From assembly GCA_045106815.1 (NCBI GenBank), contig JBGCFG010000018.1:120999-184998 (forward strand): DNA of 64,000 nucleotides. Direction: 5' to 3'. Both the position numbers and the translations under genes were made by a program. Under the pieces are notes generated by a model that searched no databases, was not told where the DNA came from, and saw only the letters and a list, made by a program, of their open reading frames with translations. The stretch is from JAUIAI01 sp045106815. Its GTDB lineage: Bacteria > Pseudomonadota > Gammaproteobacteria > Burkholderiales > Burkholderiaceae_E. Positions 8,963 through 17,561 of this stretch are shown piece by piece (within the stretch, counting starts at the first letter, position 1; each line of letters starts with the position of its first letter).

Positions 8963-9636
8963 TGCTGCAAGCCCGAAACTTCGCTGAGAGCCTGATGCCT
9001 TTACGCCCCCGCCTGCCAGCCCATGCCACCCTGGTCTACGCTGCCTGTTTGCTCGCGTTGCTGGTGTTTGCCAGGCAGGTGCAGGCTGAACAGGCACCTC
9101 CGATCAAGATCGAAGCGGATCAGATGCAATACGATGATCGGGCTCGCGTGAATGTCTTCACGGGTAATGTTGTGCTGGTACGCGGTGAGATCGAAATCAG
9201 GGCAAATCGATTGCGAATCAGTCAGGATGCCGATGGCAATCAGTTAGCCACTGCGACGGGTAAGCCCGCAAGGTTTGTTCAGCGGGCCGGCGACAAGCGC
9301 CTGCAAATTCAAGGGTCTGGACAGGAATTGCGCTTTAACAACCAGACTCAAGAACTTGAAATCCTCGGCGGTGCGACCCTGACGCGTTCTCGCGCCGGCC
9401 AACCCGCTGACGAGGTACAGGGCGCACGAATCGTCTACCAAAGTACCAACGACTTTTTTACGGTTGAAGGCGGTAAAGCGGCGACGAGCGAAGCCAATCC
9501 GCGCGGTCGCGTTCAAGTCATCATTCAGCCAAAACCAGACGACACGAGCAAAAAACCTCGCACCAGCCTGCGACCAGACAAATCGCTCAGTACGGCTGCG
9601 AGTAGTACAGCCCTTAACAAAAGGCCGTCCCAGTGA
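8962..9636 (+). CDS. lptA: LptA, periplasmic LPS-bridge protein
   Basis: Forms the periplasmic bridge carrying LPS to the outer membrane. It has a signal peptide (LVYAACLLALLVFARQVQA) followed by the OstA-like domain IKIEADQMQYDDRARVNVFTGNV. The GTG at 8962 overlaps the lptC stop by one base and fits translational coupling. The ATG at 8995 (MPLRPRLPAH) would give a more ordinary signal peptide, so the true start is open between the two. The C-terminal 40 residues are low-complexity and basic, probably disordered. Confidence 0.93.
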   Translation: MLQARNFAESLMPLRPRLPAHATLVYAACLLALLVFARQVQAEQAPPIKIEADQMQYDDRARVNVFTGNVVLVRGEIEIRANRLRISQDADGNQLATATGKPARFVQRAGDKRLQIQGSGQELRFNNQTQELEILGGATLTRSRAGQPADEVQGARIVYQSTNDFFTVEGGKAATSEANPRGRVQVIIQPKPDDTSKKPRTSLRPDKSLSTAASSTALNKRPSQ

Positions 9637-10484
9637 AGCTCAACCGGTCGATCAACGACGCCGCAGGCGCACGGGAAACCGCTGGCGAAGGCCAAAGCGC
9701 GCCTGAGCCACGGCAACAGGCCGAGGAGCAAGCGCCGAGCACTGGCAATGTGCTCACCGTTAAGCACCTGCGCAAGGCCTATCACGGCCGCCAGGTCGTG
9801 CAAGACGTGAGCTTAAGCGTCGCCAGCGGCGAAGTGGTTGGCCTGCTTGGCCCGAATGGAGCTGGCAAAACCACCTGCTTTTATATGATCGTGGGGCTGG
9901 TTCCCAGCGATGGCGGCTCTATTGACCTGGGCGGACAACCGCTGGGCAAACTACCGATACACCGACGCGCCCGTATGGGCCTGAGCTATTTGCCGCAGGA
10001 GGCATCCGTTTTCCGAAAACTCACGGTTGAGGAGAACATTCAGGCCGTACTGGAGTTACAGGTGGATGAGCGCGGCCGCTCACTCGGTCGGGCAGCGGTT
10101 AAAGCCCGCATGAATGAATTGCTGGATGAACTGCAAATTACTCACATCAGGTCGAATCCGGCGATGTCCCTGTCGGGCGGTGAGCGACGACGCGTGGAAA
10201 TTGCCCGCGCACTGGCCAATTCACCCCGTTTCATTTTGCTGGACGAGCCCTTTGCTGGCGTCGACCCAATTGCTGTGATTGAAATCCAGCGGATTGTCAA
10301 ATTCCTGAAGGATCGGGGGATTGGCGTGTTGATCACCGACCACAACGTTCGAGAGACGCTTGGCATCTGCGACCGAGCGTTTATTATCAGAGCTGGTACC
10401 GTTCTTGCTTCAGGTGAGCCTCAGGACGTGGTCAAAAATGAAGATGTGCGTCGGTATTACCTCGGAGAGCATTTCTCGATGTAG
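9633..10484 (+). CDS. lptB: LptB, ATPase of the LPS exporter
   Basis: Cytoplasmic ATPase that powers LPS extraction by LptFG. Walker A is GLLGPNGAGKTTCFYM, the signature is LSGGERRRVEIARAL, Walker B is FILLDEPFAGVDP, and the switch is ITDHNVRETL. The GTG start overlaps the lptA stop by four bases. The product carries about 38 residues, rich in Ala, Glu and Gln, before the usual beginning (VLTVKHLRKAY), which makes it 283 residues against about 240 in most bacteria. No good internal start is visible before that point, so the extension may be real. Confidence 0.94.
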   Translation: MKLNRSINDAAGARETAGEGQSAPEPRQQAEEQAPSTGNVLTVKHLRKAYHGRQVVQDVSLSVASGEVVGLLGPNGAGKTTCFYMIVGLVPSDGGSIDLGGQPLGKLPIHRRARMGLSYLPQEASVFRKLTVEENIQAVLELQVDERGRSLGRAAVKARMNELLDELQITHIRSNPAMSLSGGERRRVEIARALANSPRFILLDEPFAGVDPIAVIEIQRIVKFLKDRGIGVLITDHNVRETLGICDRAFIIRAGTVLASGEPQDVVKNEDVRRYYLGEHFSM

Positions 10485-10588
10485 TACCTAATCGGTGCTT
10501 ACCGACGCGTCGTTGACTGCGTTTGTCGGAAATTGATTGTCCATCCGCCGGCCCCCCTGTTTCATCGGTACTCTAATTCCGGAGTTCG

Positions 10589-12130
10589 ATGAAACCATCT
10601 CTACAACTGCGCTTTAGTCAGCAACTCACGCTGACTCCTCAGCTCCAGCAATCGATTCGACTGCTGCAAATGTCGACCCTTGAGCTGGGCCAGGAGATCG
10701 AGCAAGCGCTGTTCGACAACCCCATGCTTGAGAGGGCCGACGATCCGCTCGACTCGGCGCTCCGCCTGGCCCCTAACGGTGGCCTCGAGCAAGCTGATAA
10801 CGCGGACTCGGCCGAATCGCCGCGCGCGGCCGAGCCTCAAAATGAGGCTGCCTCAGACGCAGACAACGGTCAGGACGCAGGCAACGAGAACAAGGATGCT
10901 CCCGCTCAGACTGAGCAGCCTCAAAGCGATTCCTACGACGCCGACTGGCAGCAGCGCGCCCCGCGGTCTCGGGCAGAAGGCAGCGACGATGAGAGCGACT
11001 ACCCCCAGCTCGCAGGCTCAGAAGCGAGTCTGTTTGATCATCTGATGCAACAGCTGACCTCAACCATGGTCAGTCCGCGAGATCGAGTCCTGGTGGAATT
11101 GCTGATTGGCGAACTCAACGATGATGGGTATTTACAAACCGATCTGACGGAAATCTTTGAGATGCTGCCCGCCGAGGCAGAAATCGATGAGCAGGAGGTG
11201 GTTTCAGCGCTGCGCCTGCTGCAAAGCTTTGATCCGGTTGGCGTAGGCGCCCAGGATTTGCGGCAATGCCTACTTTTGCAGGTCGACGCACTGATTGCTG
11301 AGGCAAGCCCGCTAGCACAAGGATCGTCCACTTCGAACGCATTGGCGCTCGCCCGGCGGCTGATTGATCAGCATTTAGAGATTTTGGCCGCCAAAGACTT
11401 TAATAAACTGAAAAGAACTCTTAAATGCAATGATGAAATGCTGAAGGAGGCCCAGGCCATCATCATCGGGCTTTCACCTCGACCTGGTGCTAAATTCGCC
11501 CAACCTGAGCTTAACTACATCGTTCCTGACGTAACTGTCAAAAAGGGCGCTGACGGCTGGGAAGTGTTTCTGAACCCCGGCGTGATGCCGAAACTCCAAG
11601 TTAACGACATGTACGCCGACATTCTGCGCCGAAACAGGGGCATTAGCGGCAACTTGTCGGGGCAGTTGCAAGAAGCCCGCTGGTTGATTAAGAATGTTCA
11701 GCAGAGGTTTGACACCATTCTCCGGGTATCAAGAGCCATTGTTGAAAGACAAAAAGCCTTCTTCTCTCACGGTGAGGTCGCAATGCGGCCTCTCGTGCTG
11801 CGCGAAATTGCAGACACTCTGGGCCTGCATGAATCTACGGTTTCTCGCGTCACGACCCAAAAGTACATGCTCACGCCACACGGCACTTTTGAGCTTAAGT
11901 ACTTCTTTGGCAGTCATGTGGCGACCGATAGCGGCGGAGCCGCTTCATCAACCGCGATTCGAGCCCTGATCAAACAACTCATTGCTGCGGAGGACACCCG
12001 ACACCCACTATCAGACAACAAGATTGCCCAACTGCTCGGCGAACAAGGGTTTGTTGTTGCCAGAAGGACTGTCGCGAAATACCGGGAAGCGTTGCGGATT
12101 TACCCGGTCTCACAGCGCAAGACTCTCTAG
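10589..12130 (+). CDS. rpoN: RNA polymerase sigma-54 factor (RpoN)
   Basis: Sigma factor for -24/-12 promoters that need enhancer-binding ATPases. Region I is typical (MKPSLQLRFSQQLTLTPQLQ, with the Gln-rich IRLLQMSTLELGQEIEQAL), followed by a long acidic region II (about residues 50-135). The core-binding and HTH parts come next, and the RpoN box (ARRTVAKYRE) lies near the C-terminus. 513 residues is slightly long because of region II. Stands 104 bp after lptB, with hpf, ptsN, hprK and rapZ following, the classic rpoN neighbourhood. Confidence 0.97.
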   Translation: MKPSLQLRFSQQLTLTPQLQQSIRLLQMSTLELGQEIEQALFDNPMLERADDPLDSALRLAPNGGLEQADNADSAESPRAAEPQNEAASDADNGQDAGNENKDAPAQTEQPQSDSYDADWQQRAPRSRAEGSDDESDYPQLAGSEASLFDHLMQQLTSTMVSPRDRVLVELLIGELNDDGYLQTDLTEIFEMLPAEAEIDEQEVVSALRLLQSFDPVGVGAQDLRQCLLLQVDALIAEASPLAQGSSTSNALALARRLIDQHLEILAAKDFNKLKRTLKCNDEMLKEAQAIIIGLSPRPGAKFAQPELNYIVPDVTVKKGADGWEVFLNPGVMPKLQVNDMYADILRRNRGISGNLSGQLQEARWLIKNVQQRFDTILRVSRAIVERQKAFFSHGEVAMRPLVLREIADTLGLHESTVSRVTTQKYMLTPHGTFELKYFFGSHVATDSGGAASSTAIRALIKQLIAAEDTRHPLSDNKIAQLLGEQGFVVARRTVAKYREALRIYPVSQRKTL

Positions 12131-12203
12131 CACGCCTGACGACCTTGTTTGGCCAACCATCATATTTGTTGCGGATCAGTCCGGAAAAATCCGGTGTGAA
12201 GCA

Positions 12204-12211
12204 AAAGGAGG
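12204..12211 (+). promoter_or_regulatory. Strong ribosome-binding site of hpf
   Basis: AAAGGAGG lies 4 bases before the ATG at 12216. It fixes this start, although the same frame is open from 11982 inside rpoN. Confidence 0.75.
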
Positions 12212-12215
12212 TTGC

Positions 12216-12554
12216 ATGAATCTATCGATCAGCGGTCACCACGTCAGCGTTACCCCTGCCCTACGGGAATACGCTACCGGCAAACTGGAGCGAATCACTC
12301 GCCACTTCGATCATGTCATTGATATACAGATGCTGTTCTCGGTCAACAAACTGGCGCAGAAGGCTGAAATCAACTTACATGTGCGTGGCAAGGACCTATT
12401 TGCTGAGTCGACTGACGAAGATCTTTACGCGGCAATCGACAGTCTGGTCGACAAGCTTGATCGGCAGGTCATCAAATACAAGACCAAACGGGCCAAACAT
12501 GGCCATGAAGCGCTGAAACATCAACCCGTTGAGGAATTGTCTCCGGACTTCTGA
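12216..12554 (+). CDS. hpf: Ribosome hibernation promoting factor, short form (HPF)
   Basis: Binds the 30S decoding site and promotes inactive 100S ribosome dimers in stationary phase. The 112-residue product MNLSISGHHVSVTPALREYA belongs to the RaiA/HPF family and lacks the C-terminal dimerisation domain of long HPF. Conserved segments are INLHVRGKDLFAEST and DLYAAIDSLVDKLDRQ. It sits 85 bp after rpoN, the usual place in beta- and gammaproteobacteria. A terminator-like hairpin follows it. Confidence 0.95.
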   Translation: MNLSISGHHVSVTPALREYATGKLERITRHFDHVIDIQMLFSVNKLAQKAEINLHVRGKDLFAESTDEDLYAAIDSLVDKLDRQVIKYKTKRAKHGHEALKHQPVEELSPDF

Positions 12555-12584
12555 CAACCTAATTGGACAGAACTGAACCATTTT

Positions 12585-12627
12585 GGGGCCGGTCGAACAC
12601 ATTCGGTCGGCCCCTGAGTCATTTTTT
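12585..12627 (+). terminator. Terminator-like hairpin after hpf
   Basis: Stem arms GGGGCCGGTCGAA and TTCGGTCGGCCCC (13 pairs, two of them G-U) enclose a 4-base loop at 12585-12614. A six-T run follows at 12622-12627, seven bases away, so termination may be incomplete. Confidence 0.6.
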
Positions 12628-12642
12628 AGACTGGCCCGGCCG

Positions 12643-12800
12643 TTGGTTCATACACAGAATCGGTGAATTGGTTCACACTATCTGCTGCACAGCACCAATT
12701 TTGCCGCGCCAAACGAATGCCCACTTCTATAATCCCCTCCACTGAGCTTTTCCCGATGTTCGGGAACTCTCGTTGTTTATCCGGCAATGAGTGTGAACCA
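12643..12800. repeat. TTGGTTCA repeat cluster upstream of ptsN
   Basis: TTGGTTCA occurs at 12643-12650 and again at 12668-12675 in direct orientation. TGGTTCACACT (12669-12679) recurs as its exact reverse complement AGTGTGAACCA at 12790-12800, ending 20 bases before the ptsN start. The cluster lies in a gene-free 266-bp gap. It may be an operator array or a small element with 11-bp inverted ends. Confidence 0.5.
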
Positions 12801-12820
12801 GTTTTTGGGACCATTGACTA

Positions 12821-13291
12821 ATGAATCGGATTTCCCGACTGCTAACCCCCGACAATGTCCGGGTGGACCTGCCAGTCACTAGCAAGAAGCGCCTGTTTGA
12901 ACAGGTCGGGCTGATGTTTGAAAGCAGTCATCACATCGAGCGAGATACCGTTTTCGATTCTCTGTTCGCACGCGAGCGTCTGGGCTCAACTGGGCTTGGC
13001 GAAGGCGTCGCCATCCCTCACGGCCGTATCAAGGGCTTGAAAGAAGCGCTCGCTGCGGTCATTCGCGTCGCCAACCCCATTCCGTTCGATGCCCCCGATG
13101 GCGAGCCCGTCAGCCTGCTGGTTTTTTTGCTTGTCCCGGAAAATGCCAATGAGGAACATCTTGAGATCCTCTCCGAGCTGGCCGAGTTGTTGTCTGACGA
13201 AACCGTGCGCGAATCACTGATGACGCAGACCGACCCTGCGCAGATACATCGTGCGCTGTCCGCCTGGACGCCCTATCGCCCCGCGGCGTGA
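12821..13291 (+). CDS. ptsN: PTS IIA-like nitrogen regulatory protein (PtsN, EIIA-Ntr)
   Basis: Phosphoryl acceptor of the nitrogen PTS, regulating rather than transporting. The phosphorylated histidine is H67 in EGVAIPHGRI, inside the EIIA type-2 fold, and the C-terminal FLLVPENANEEHLEILSELAELL is typical. 156 residues is normal. It follows the repeat cluster at 12643-12800 and is followed after 9 bp by hprK, a pairing characteristic of beta- and some other proteobacteria. Confidence 0.96.
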   Translation: MNRISRLLTPDNVRVDLPVTSKKRLFEQVGLMFESSHHIERDTVFDSLFARERLGSTGLGEGVAIPHGRIKGLKEALAAVIRVANPIPFDAPDGEPVSLLVFLLVPENANEEHLEILSELAELLSDETVRESLMTQTDPAQIHRALSAWTPYRPAA

Positions 13292-13300
13292 TCCTTCCTG

Positions 13301-14245
13301 ATGACAGTCCCTATTGCTGGTCTGCTTAAGGAAAGAGAGGCCGAGCTAAGTCTGCGGCTGCTGTCCTCAGCGACCGGAGAGAACGCTCATCTTGCCCACG
13401 CGAATGCCGAACCAGCGGATCTGGTTGGCCACCTCAATCTCATCCACCCCGGTCGAATCCATGTCATTGGCAAACCCGAAATGGCGTTCATTGATCGCCT
13501 GGATGATCACCGCCGCACCGCGCTTTTAAGAGATTTGCTAGCTGGACATCCGCCAGCGATCATTTTTGCTGAAGATCTGCTTGCACCTGACTTCCTGCTC
13601 GTCCAAACGGAAGCCGCCGGGCTGCCCGTGTATGGCACGCCAGAACCGGCCGCCCGGGTCATTGAGTCCTTACGGTCGCTGCTCGCTCGCGCGCACGCCG
13701 CAACGACTTCGGTCCATGGCGTGCTTATGGACGTGCTGGGGATGGGGGTATTGATTTCCGGCCAATCCGGACTGGGCAAGAGCGAACTAGCGCTCGAACT
13801 CATCAGCCGCGGGCACGGTTTGGTGGCTGACGATGTGGTCGAACTCACCAAGATTTCCAGCAACACTCTGGAGGGGCGATGCCCGCCACTGCTGGCCAAT
13901 CTGCTGGAAGTCCGAGGCCTTGGCCTGCTGGACATCCGAGCGATCTTCGGTGAAACCGCTGTGCGCCGTAAAATGCGCCTGAAATTGATTGTGCAACTGG
14001 TTCGGCGCTCCGACATGCTCGATGAGACAGAGCGCCTGCCACTAAAAGCGCAAACTCAGAGTATCCTCGGGATTGCTGTCCGATCGGTGGTGATTCCAGT
14101 GGCTGCAGGGCGTAACCTGGCGGTCCTGACTGAGGGCGCCGTTCGATCGACCGTATTGCAGCTTCGCGGCGTTGATACGACGGCAGAGTTCGTTGAAAGG
14201 CAGCGCCAGGTGATCGCCAGCACCGGCGACGAGCCTTCTACTTAG
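13301..14245 (+). CDS. hprK: HPr kinase/phosphorylase (HprK)
   Basis: Phosphorylates and dephosphorylates a serine of HPr-type proteins. P-loop GQSGLGKS at residues 154-161; H139 in SVHGVLMDVLG is the family general base; the signature LLEVRGLGLLDIRAIFGE lies in the C-terminal half. 314 residues matches proteobacterial HprK. In proteobacteria it is thought to tune the PTS-Ntr branch rather than catabolite repression. 9 bp after ptsN and 13 bp before rapZ. Confidence 0.95.
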   Translation: MTVPIAGLLKEREAELSLRLLSSATGENAHLAHANAEPADLVGHLNLIHPGRIHVIGKPEMAFIDRLDDHRRTALLRDLLAGHPPAIIFAEDLLAPDFLLVQTEAAGLPVYGTPEPAARVIESLRSLLARAHAATTSVHGVLMDVLGMGVLISGQSGLGKSELALELISRGHGLVADDVVELTKISSNTLEGRCPPLLANLLEVRGLGLLDIRAIFGETAVRRKMRLKLIVQLVRRSDMLDETERLPLKAQTQSILGIAVRSVVIPVAAGRNLAVLTEGAVRSTVLQLRGVDTTAEFVERQRQVIASTGDEPST

Positions 14246-14258
14246 CAAGGATGAGTGT

Positions 14259-15149
14259 TTGAAAGTCGTATTGGTCACGGGAATATCAGGCTCAGGCAAG
14301 TCCATTGCTGCCAATGCGCTTGAAGATGATGGCTACTTTTGCATCGATAACTTACCGCTGCGGTTCCTCCATGATGTGACAGTGTCACTGCAGGATGACG
14401 GCCTCGACCACGTTGCCGTGGCAATTGATGCGCGTGCCGGCGACATTCGCGACCTACCGAAAATTGTGAATGGTCTGTCGCAGTCCGGTCATGATGTCAA
14501 AGTCATCTTCCTGAATGCTCGAACAGACGTTCTCATCCAGCGCTATTCAGAATCGCGCCGTCGCCACCCCTTGGCGCAGCGAATCCATGCTGACAACGTC
14601 CCGCCCACGCTCGAAGAATCCATTGAGCGAGAACGCGAACTCATGAGCGACATGATGGAGCTTGGCAACGCGCTCGACACAAGCGACCTGCACCCCAATT
14701 CCATGCGCAAGTGGCTTCGCGAAATGGTCGGCGCCGATCGCACATCTCTCACGCTGGTGTTTCAATCGTTCGCGTTCAAATATGGCATTCCGCTCGATGC
14801 TGATTTGGTGTTTGATGTGCGCTGTCTGCCCAACCCGCATTACGTACCCGAGCTCAAAAAACTCACCGGGCGCGACAAGCCCGTAGCAGACTATCTGAGT
14901 GAGATTCCTTCGGTTACCAGCATGGTTGATCAAATCAGTGACTTTCTGAACAACTGGCTGCCTCACTATATTCAAGAACACCGCAGCTATCTGACCGTTG
15001 GCATCGGATGCACGGGTGGTCAACACCGAAGCGTCTACTGCGTGGAAACATTGGCGCAACGTTTCTCGCGAACTGAAAGCGTCCTGATCAGACACCGTGG
15101 CATACAGATGCGCGAAGTCTCGCCCATTACGGCCACCCAGACACCGTGA
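14259..15149 (+). CDS. rapZ: RapZ-family nucleotide-binding protein
   Basis: P-loop protein; in E. coli RapZ binds the small RNA GlmZ and directs its cleavage, but targets outside enterobacteria are mostly unknown. The P-loop GISGSGKS is at residues 8-15; NLPLRFL, the C-terminal SFAFKYGIPLDADLVFDVR, and IGCTGGQHRSV are all family hallmarks. The start is TTG at 14259, preceded by an AAGGA-type ribosome-binding site; no ATG fits the N-terminal P-loop. 296 residues. Its end overlaps the next gene by four bases. Confidence 0.94.
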   Translation: MKVVLVTGISGSGKSIAANALEDDGYFCIDNLPLRFLHDVTVSLQDDGLDHVAVAIDARAGDIRDLPKIVNGLSQSGHDVKVIFLNARTDVLIQRYSESRRRHPLAQRIHADNVPPTLEESIERERELMSDMMELGNALDTSDLHPNSMRKWLREMVGADRTSLTLVFQSFAFKYGIPLDADLVFDVRCLPNPHYVPELKKLTGRDKPVADYLSEIPSVTSMVDQISDFLNNWLPHYIQEHRSYLTVGIGCTGGQHRSVYCVETLAQRFSRTESVLIRHRGIQMREVSPITATQTP

Positions 15150-15787
15150 CAGAACGAGTCGCGCCGGAGGGGCCGGCCAGTCCGCTGGTCGAGCTACCGA
15201 TCTTCCCGCTGAGCACCGTTTTGTTTCCTGAGGGCGTGCTGCCCTTGCGCATCTTTGAGGCGCGCTACATGGATATGGTGCGCGACTGCCTGAAGAGTGA
15301 AACTCGGTTTGGCGTTTGTTTGATTACGGACGGGGGCGAGGTTGGCCAGCCGGCGGAACATACCCCGTCAGGCTGCTCTGCTGCAATTACCGAGTGGGAC
15401 ATGGAGCAGCTTGGCCTGCTTAATATTCGCACGATCGGTCAGCGCCGTTTCTCGATTGAATCAACCCGGCTTGAATCCAACGGGCTGATCATGGCCCAGG
15501 TCAGTTTTGTTGACCCTGAATTTGACACAGCGGTGCCGGCAGAATTTGCGCCATGCGTCGCCCTGCTTGAGCGCATCGTTCGCGACCTGGTTGAAAAAGA
15601 AACTGAACCCATGCGCAAAATGATCGAGCCGCCCTACCAGTTCAAGTCGGCAAGCTGGGTGTCGAATCGGCTGTGCGAGTTTCTGCCGATTCCGGGGCCT
15701 GCCAAACAAAAGCTCATGATATTGAACGATCCGCTGGCGCGGTTATCTGTGGTACATGACTTCTTGATCAAGCAAGACGTCATCTGA
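15146..15787 (+). CDS. Lon-substrate-binding-domain (LAN) protein, LonN-like
   Basis: Stand-alone N-terminal Lon domain without the ATPase or peptidase parts. VELPIFPLSTVLFPEGVLPLRIFEARYMDMV is the family opening (residues 15-45), followed by RFGVCLIT and a helical C-terminal half. Function is not established; such proteins may bind unfolded or damaged substrates. Start is GTG at 15146, overlapping rapZ by four bases, so it is probably the last gene of this run. Convergent with mutY 17 bp on, with no terminator visible. Confidence 0.88.
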   Translation: MTERVAPEGPASPLVELPIFPLSTVLFPEGVLPLRIFEARYMDMVRDCLKSETRFGVCLITDGGEVGQPAEHTPSGCSAAITEWDMEQLGLLNIRTIGQRRFSIESTRLESNGLIMAQVSFVDPEFDTAVPAEFAPCVALLERIVRDLVEKETEPMRKMIEPPYQFKSASWVSNRLCEFLPIPGPAKQKLMILNDPLARLSVVHDFLIKQDVI

Positions 15788-15804
15788 GCATTGTCTCCCC
15801 CGCG

Positions 15805-16953
15805 CTATTGACCCGTCCATAGATCATCTGATTGCGCGGCGACCGCTTCAAGCAATGCCTTGATCGGCCTTGGAAGGGCTGATTGCGCTGCTGCTCCCAG
15901 TGGCAATGGCCGGAGTCCGGCCTCCTGAACCTGCGAAGCGCGGAATTTCACGCGCACCATCACCGGATGCAGACGAAGCTTGAAATGAGTAAAGATATGA
16001 TCGATTGGCGGTAGCTGACTAGCGTTGCTCGCATCTGCTGCATCAACGACGACATGAGCCGACAAACCCGCGTTGCCCAGCAGCGTTTCGATCTCGGTGT
16101 CAGCCTGCAGGTCTGATTCAGGCAGGCTTAACAATCCACCCCAGATACCGGAATCCGGCCGTTGCTCTACCAGGACCTGCTGCTCAGCGTCGATCGCGAG
16201 CACAATCGTCGTTTCGCGCTGTGGGAGTGACTTTTTCTTGCGCCTGGTCGGCAATTGGGCCACCTGATCGGTTTGAAACGCCTGACACGTTTCAGAGACC
16301 GGACAACCAGAACAGTTAGGCCGATTGCGCGTGCATACGGTTGCACCGAGATCCATCAGCCCCTGCGTGTAAGCCACCAGATCGGTTTGCGGCAATTCGT
16401 GCTCAGCGAGCGGCCACAGCTGACGCAAAGTCGCAGGCGTATCGGGTACACCCTCGATTGCGAAGTGTCGACAAAACACACGCTTGACGTTGCCATCCAA
16501 AATCGCATCACGCTGACCATGAGCAAACACTCTGATTGCCGCCGCGGTTGACCGTCCAATACCTGGCAGCGCCTCAAGGCCGGCACGCTCAATTGGGAAC
16601 TGGCCACAATGCTCACTCACGACCTGCTGCGCGCACCGATGCAGATTACGCGCACGGCTGTAATATCCGAGGCCGCTCCACAGCGCCATCACTTGCTCGG
16701 CTGGCGCCTGGGCGAGCGACTGCACAGATGGAAATGCGTTGAGAAACCGCTCAAAGTAAGGCAGGACCGTGATCACCTGGGTTTGCTGGAGCATGACCTC
16801 CGACAACCAGACACGGTAGGCGGTACGATCGGACTGCCATGGCAAGCCATGGCGACCACTCACGCGTTGCCAGGCCACGATGCGCTTTGCAAATGACTCT
16901 GATTCAGACGATGATTGCACTGTGTTGTTGGCTTTGAGCACTAAGAGCGACAT
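15805..16953 (-). CDS. mutY: A/G-specific adenine glycosylase (MutY)
   Basis: Removes adenine mispaired with 8-oxoguanine. HhH-GPD glycosylase domain with catalytic Glu in WLSEVMLQQTQV (about residue 52) and catalytic Asp in AILDGNVKRV. The [4Fe-4S] cysteines are CTRNRPNCSGCPVSETC (spacing 6-2-5). A NUDIX-like C-terminal domain recognises 8-oxoG. The 20 residues before the glycosylase domain (Ser-rich) are not conserved, so the start could be further in. Partner in function of mutM at 21505. Confidence 0.95.
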   Translation of the reverse strand: MSLLVLKANNTVQSSSESESFAKRIVAWQRVSGRHGLPWQSDRTAYRVWLSEVMLQQTQVITVLPYFERFLNAFPSVQSLAQAPAEQVMALWSGLGYYSRARNLHRCAQQVVSEHCGQFPIERAGLEALPGIGRSTAAAIRVFAHGQRDAILDGNVKRVFCRHFAIEGVPDTPATLRQLWPLAEHELPQTDLVAYTQGLMDLGATVCTRNRPNCSGCPVSETCQAFQTDQVAQLPTRRKKKSLPQRETTIVLAIDAEQQVLVEQRPDSGIWGGLLSLPESDLQADTEIETLLGNAGLSAHVVVDAADASNASQLPPIDHIFTHFKLRLHPVMVRVKFRASQVQEAGLRPLPLGAAAQSALPRPIKALLEAVAAQSDDLWTGQ

Positions 16954-17016
16954 GAACGATAAGACCGATAAGGCTAACCGAATAACAACTGTCCGTTTGA
17001 AAACCAGGAGACTCTC

Positions 17017-17529
17017 ATGACCAAATCAAGCAAACGCTTTTCTCATGCCATCTTTGGCGCGGCCTTCACCGTCGTTTTGGCACTCACACTGATTGCGACA
17101 CCGGAGCCCGCCGATGCTCAAAGCCGCTACGGCAAGCAAAAAGTGGTTTATCACATCAATTACGACAACCCGAAAAGACAAAAAGGCGCTTTGATCAATA
17201 TTCAGAATCACATCAATGCAGTCGGCAAAGAAAATCTCGACCTCAAAGTCGTGCTGCATGGCAACGGCCTGGCCTTACTTCTTGAACCCGACTCCCTGCC
17301 TCAACTCAAGCGTTTCAAGCACGCAAATGCCGACCTGAACATGACCGCGCGTGTTGATGAACTGAAGTTGCAAGGCGTCGAGTTCAACGTCTGCCAGAAC
17401 ACCATCAAGGGCAGAAAAGTTGACCTGGCCAACGACATGTATGACGTGGATGACCAGGATGTTGTCCCGAGTGGCGTTGCAGAAGTAGCCCGGCTGCAGC
17501 AGATGGGGTACGCCTACATCAAGCCGTAA
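17017..17529 (+). CDS. Secreted DsrE/DsrF-like family protein
   Basis: Periplasmic member of the DsrE/F/TusD-like family. Signal peptide (AIFGAAFTVVLALTLIATPEPADA, cleavage near residue 34), then a DsrE-like fold with VVYHINYDNPKRQKGALINIQNHINA, LKVVLHGNGLALL and the single cysteine in VEFNVCQNTIK. An AGGAG ribosome-binding site precedes the ATG by 6 bases. Periplasmic DsrE-like proteins often accompany sulfur-oxidation genes, but none is adjacent here. Role unknown. Confidence 0.85.
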   Translation: MTKSSKRFSHAIFGAAFTVVLALTLIATPEPADAQSRYGKQKVVYHINYDNPKRQKGALINIQNHINAVGKENLDLKVVLHGNGLALLLEPDSLPQLKRFKHANADLNMTARVDELKLQGVEFNVCQNTIKGRKVDLANDMYDVDDQDVVPSGVAEVARLQQMGYAYIKP

Positions 17530-17561
17530 CCGCCTAACCACCCAACCACTAAGGAACGCGA

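Noticed and set aside
12631..12650. Possible sigma-54 promoter (TGGCCC...TTGG) before ptsN
   Set aside because: The -12 GC is missing, so it does not meet the -24/-12 consensus.
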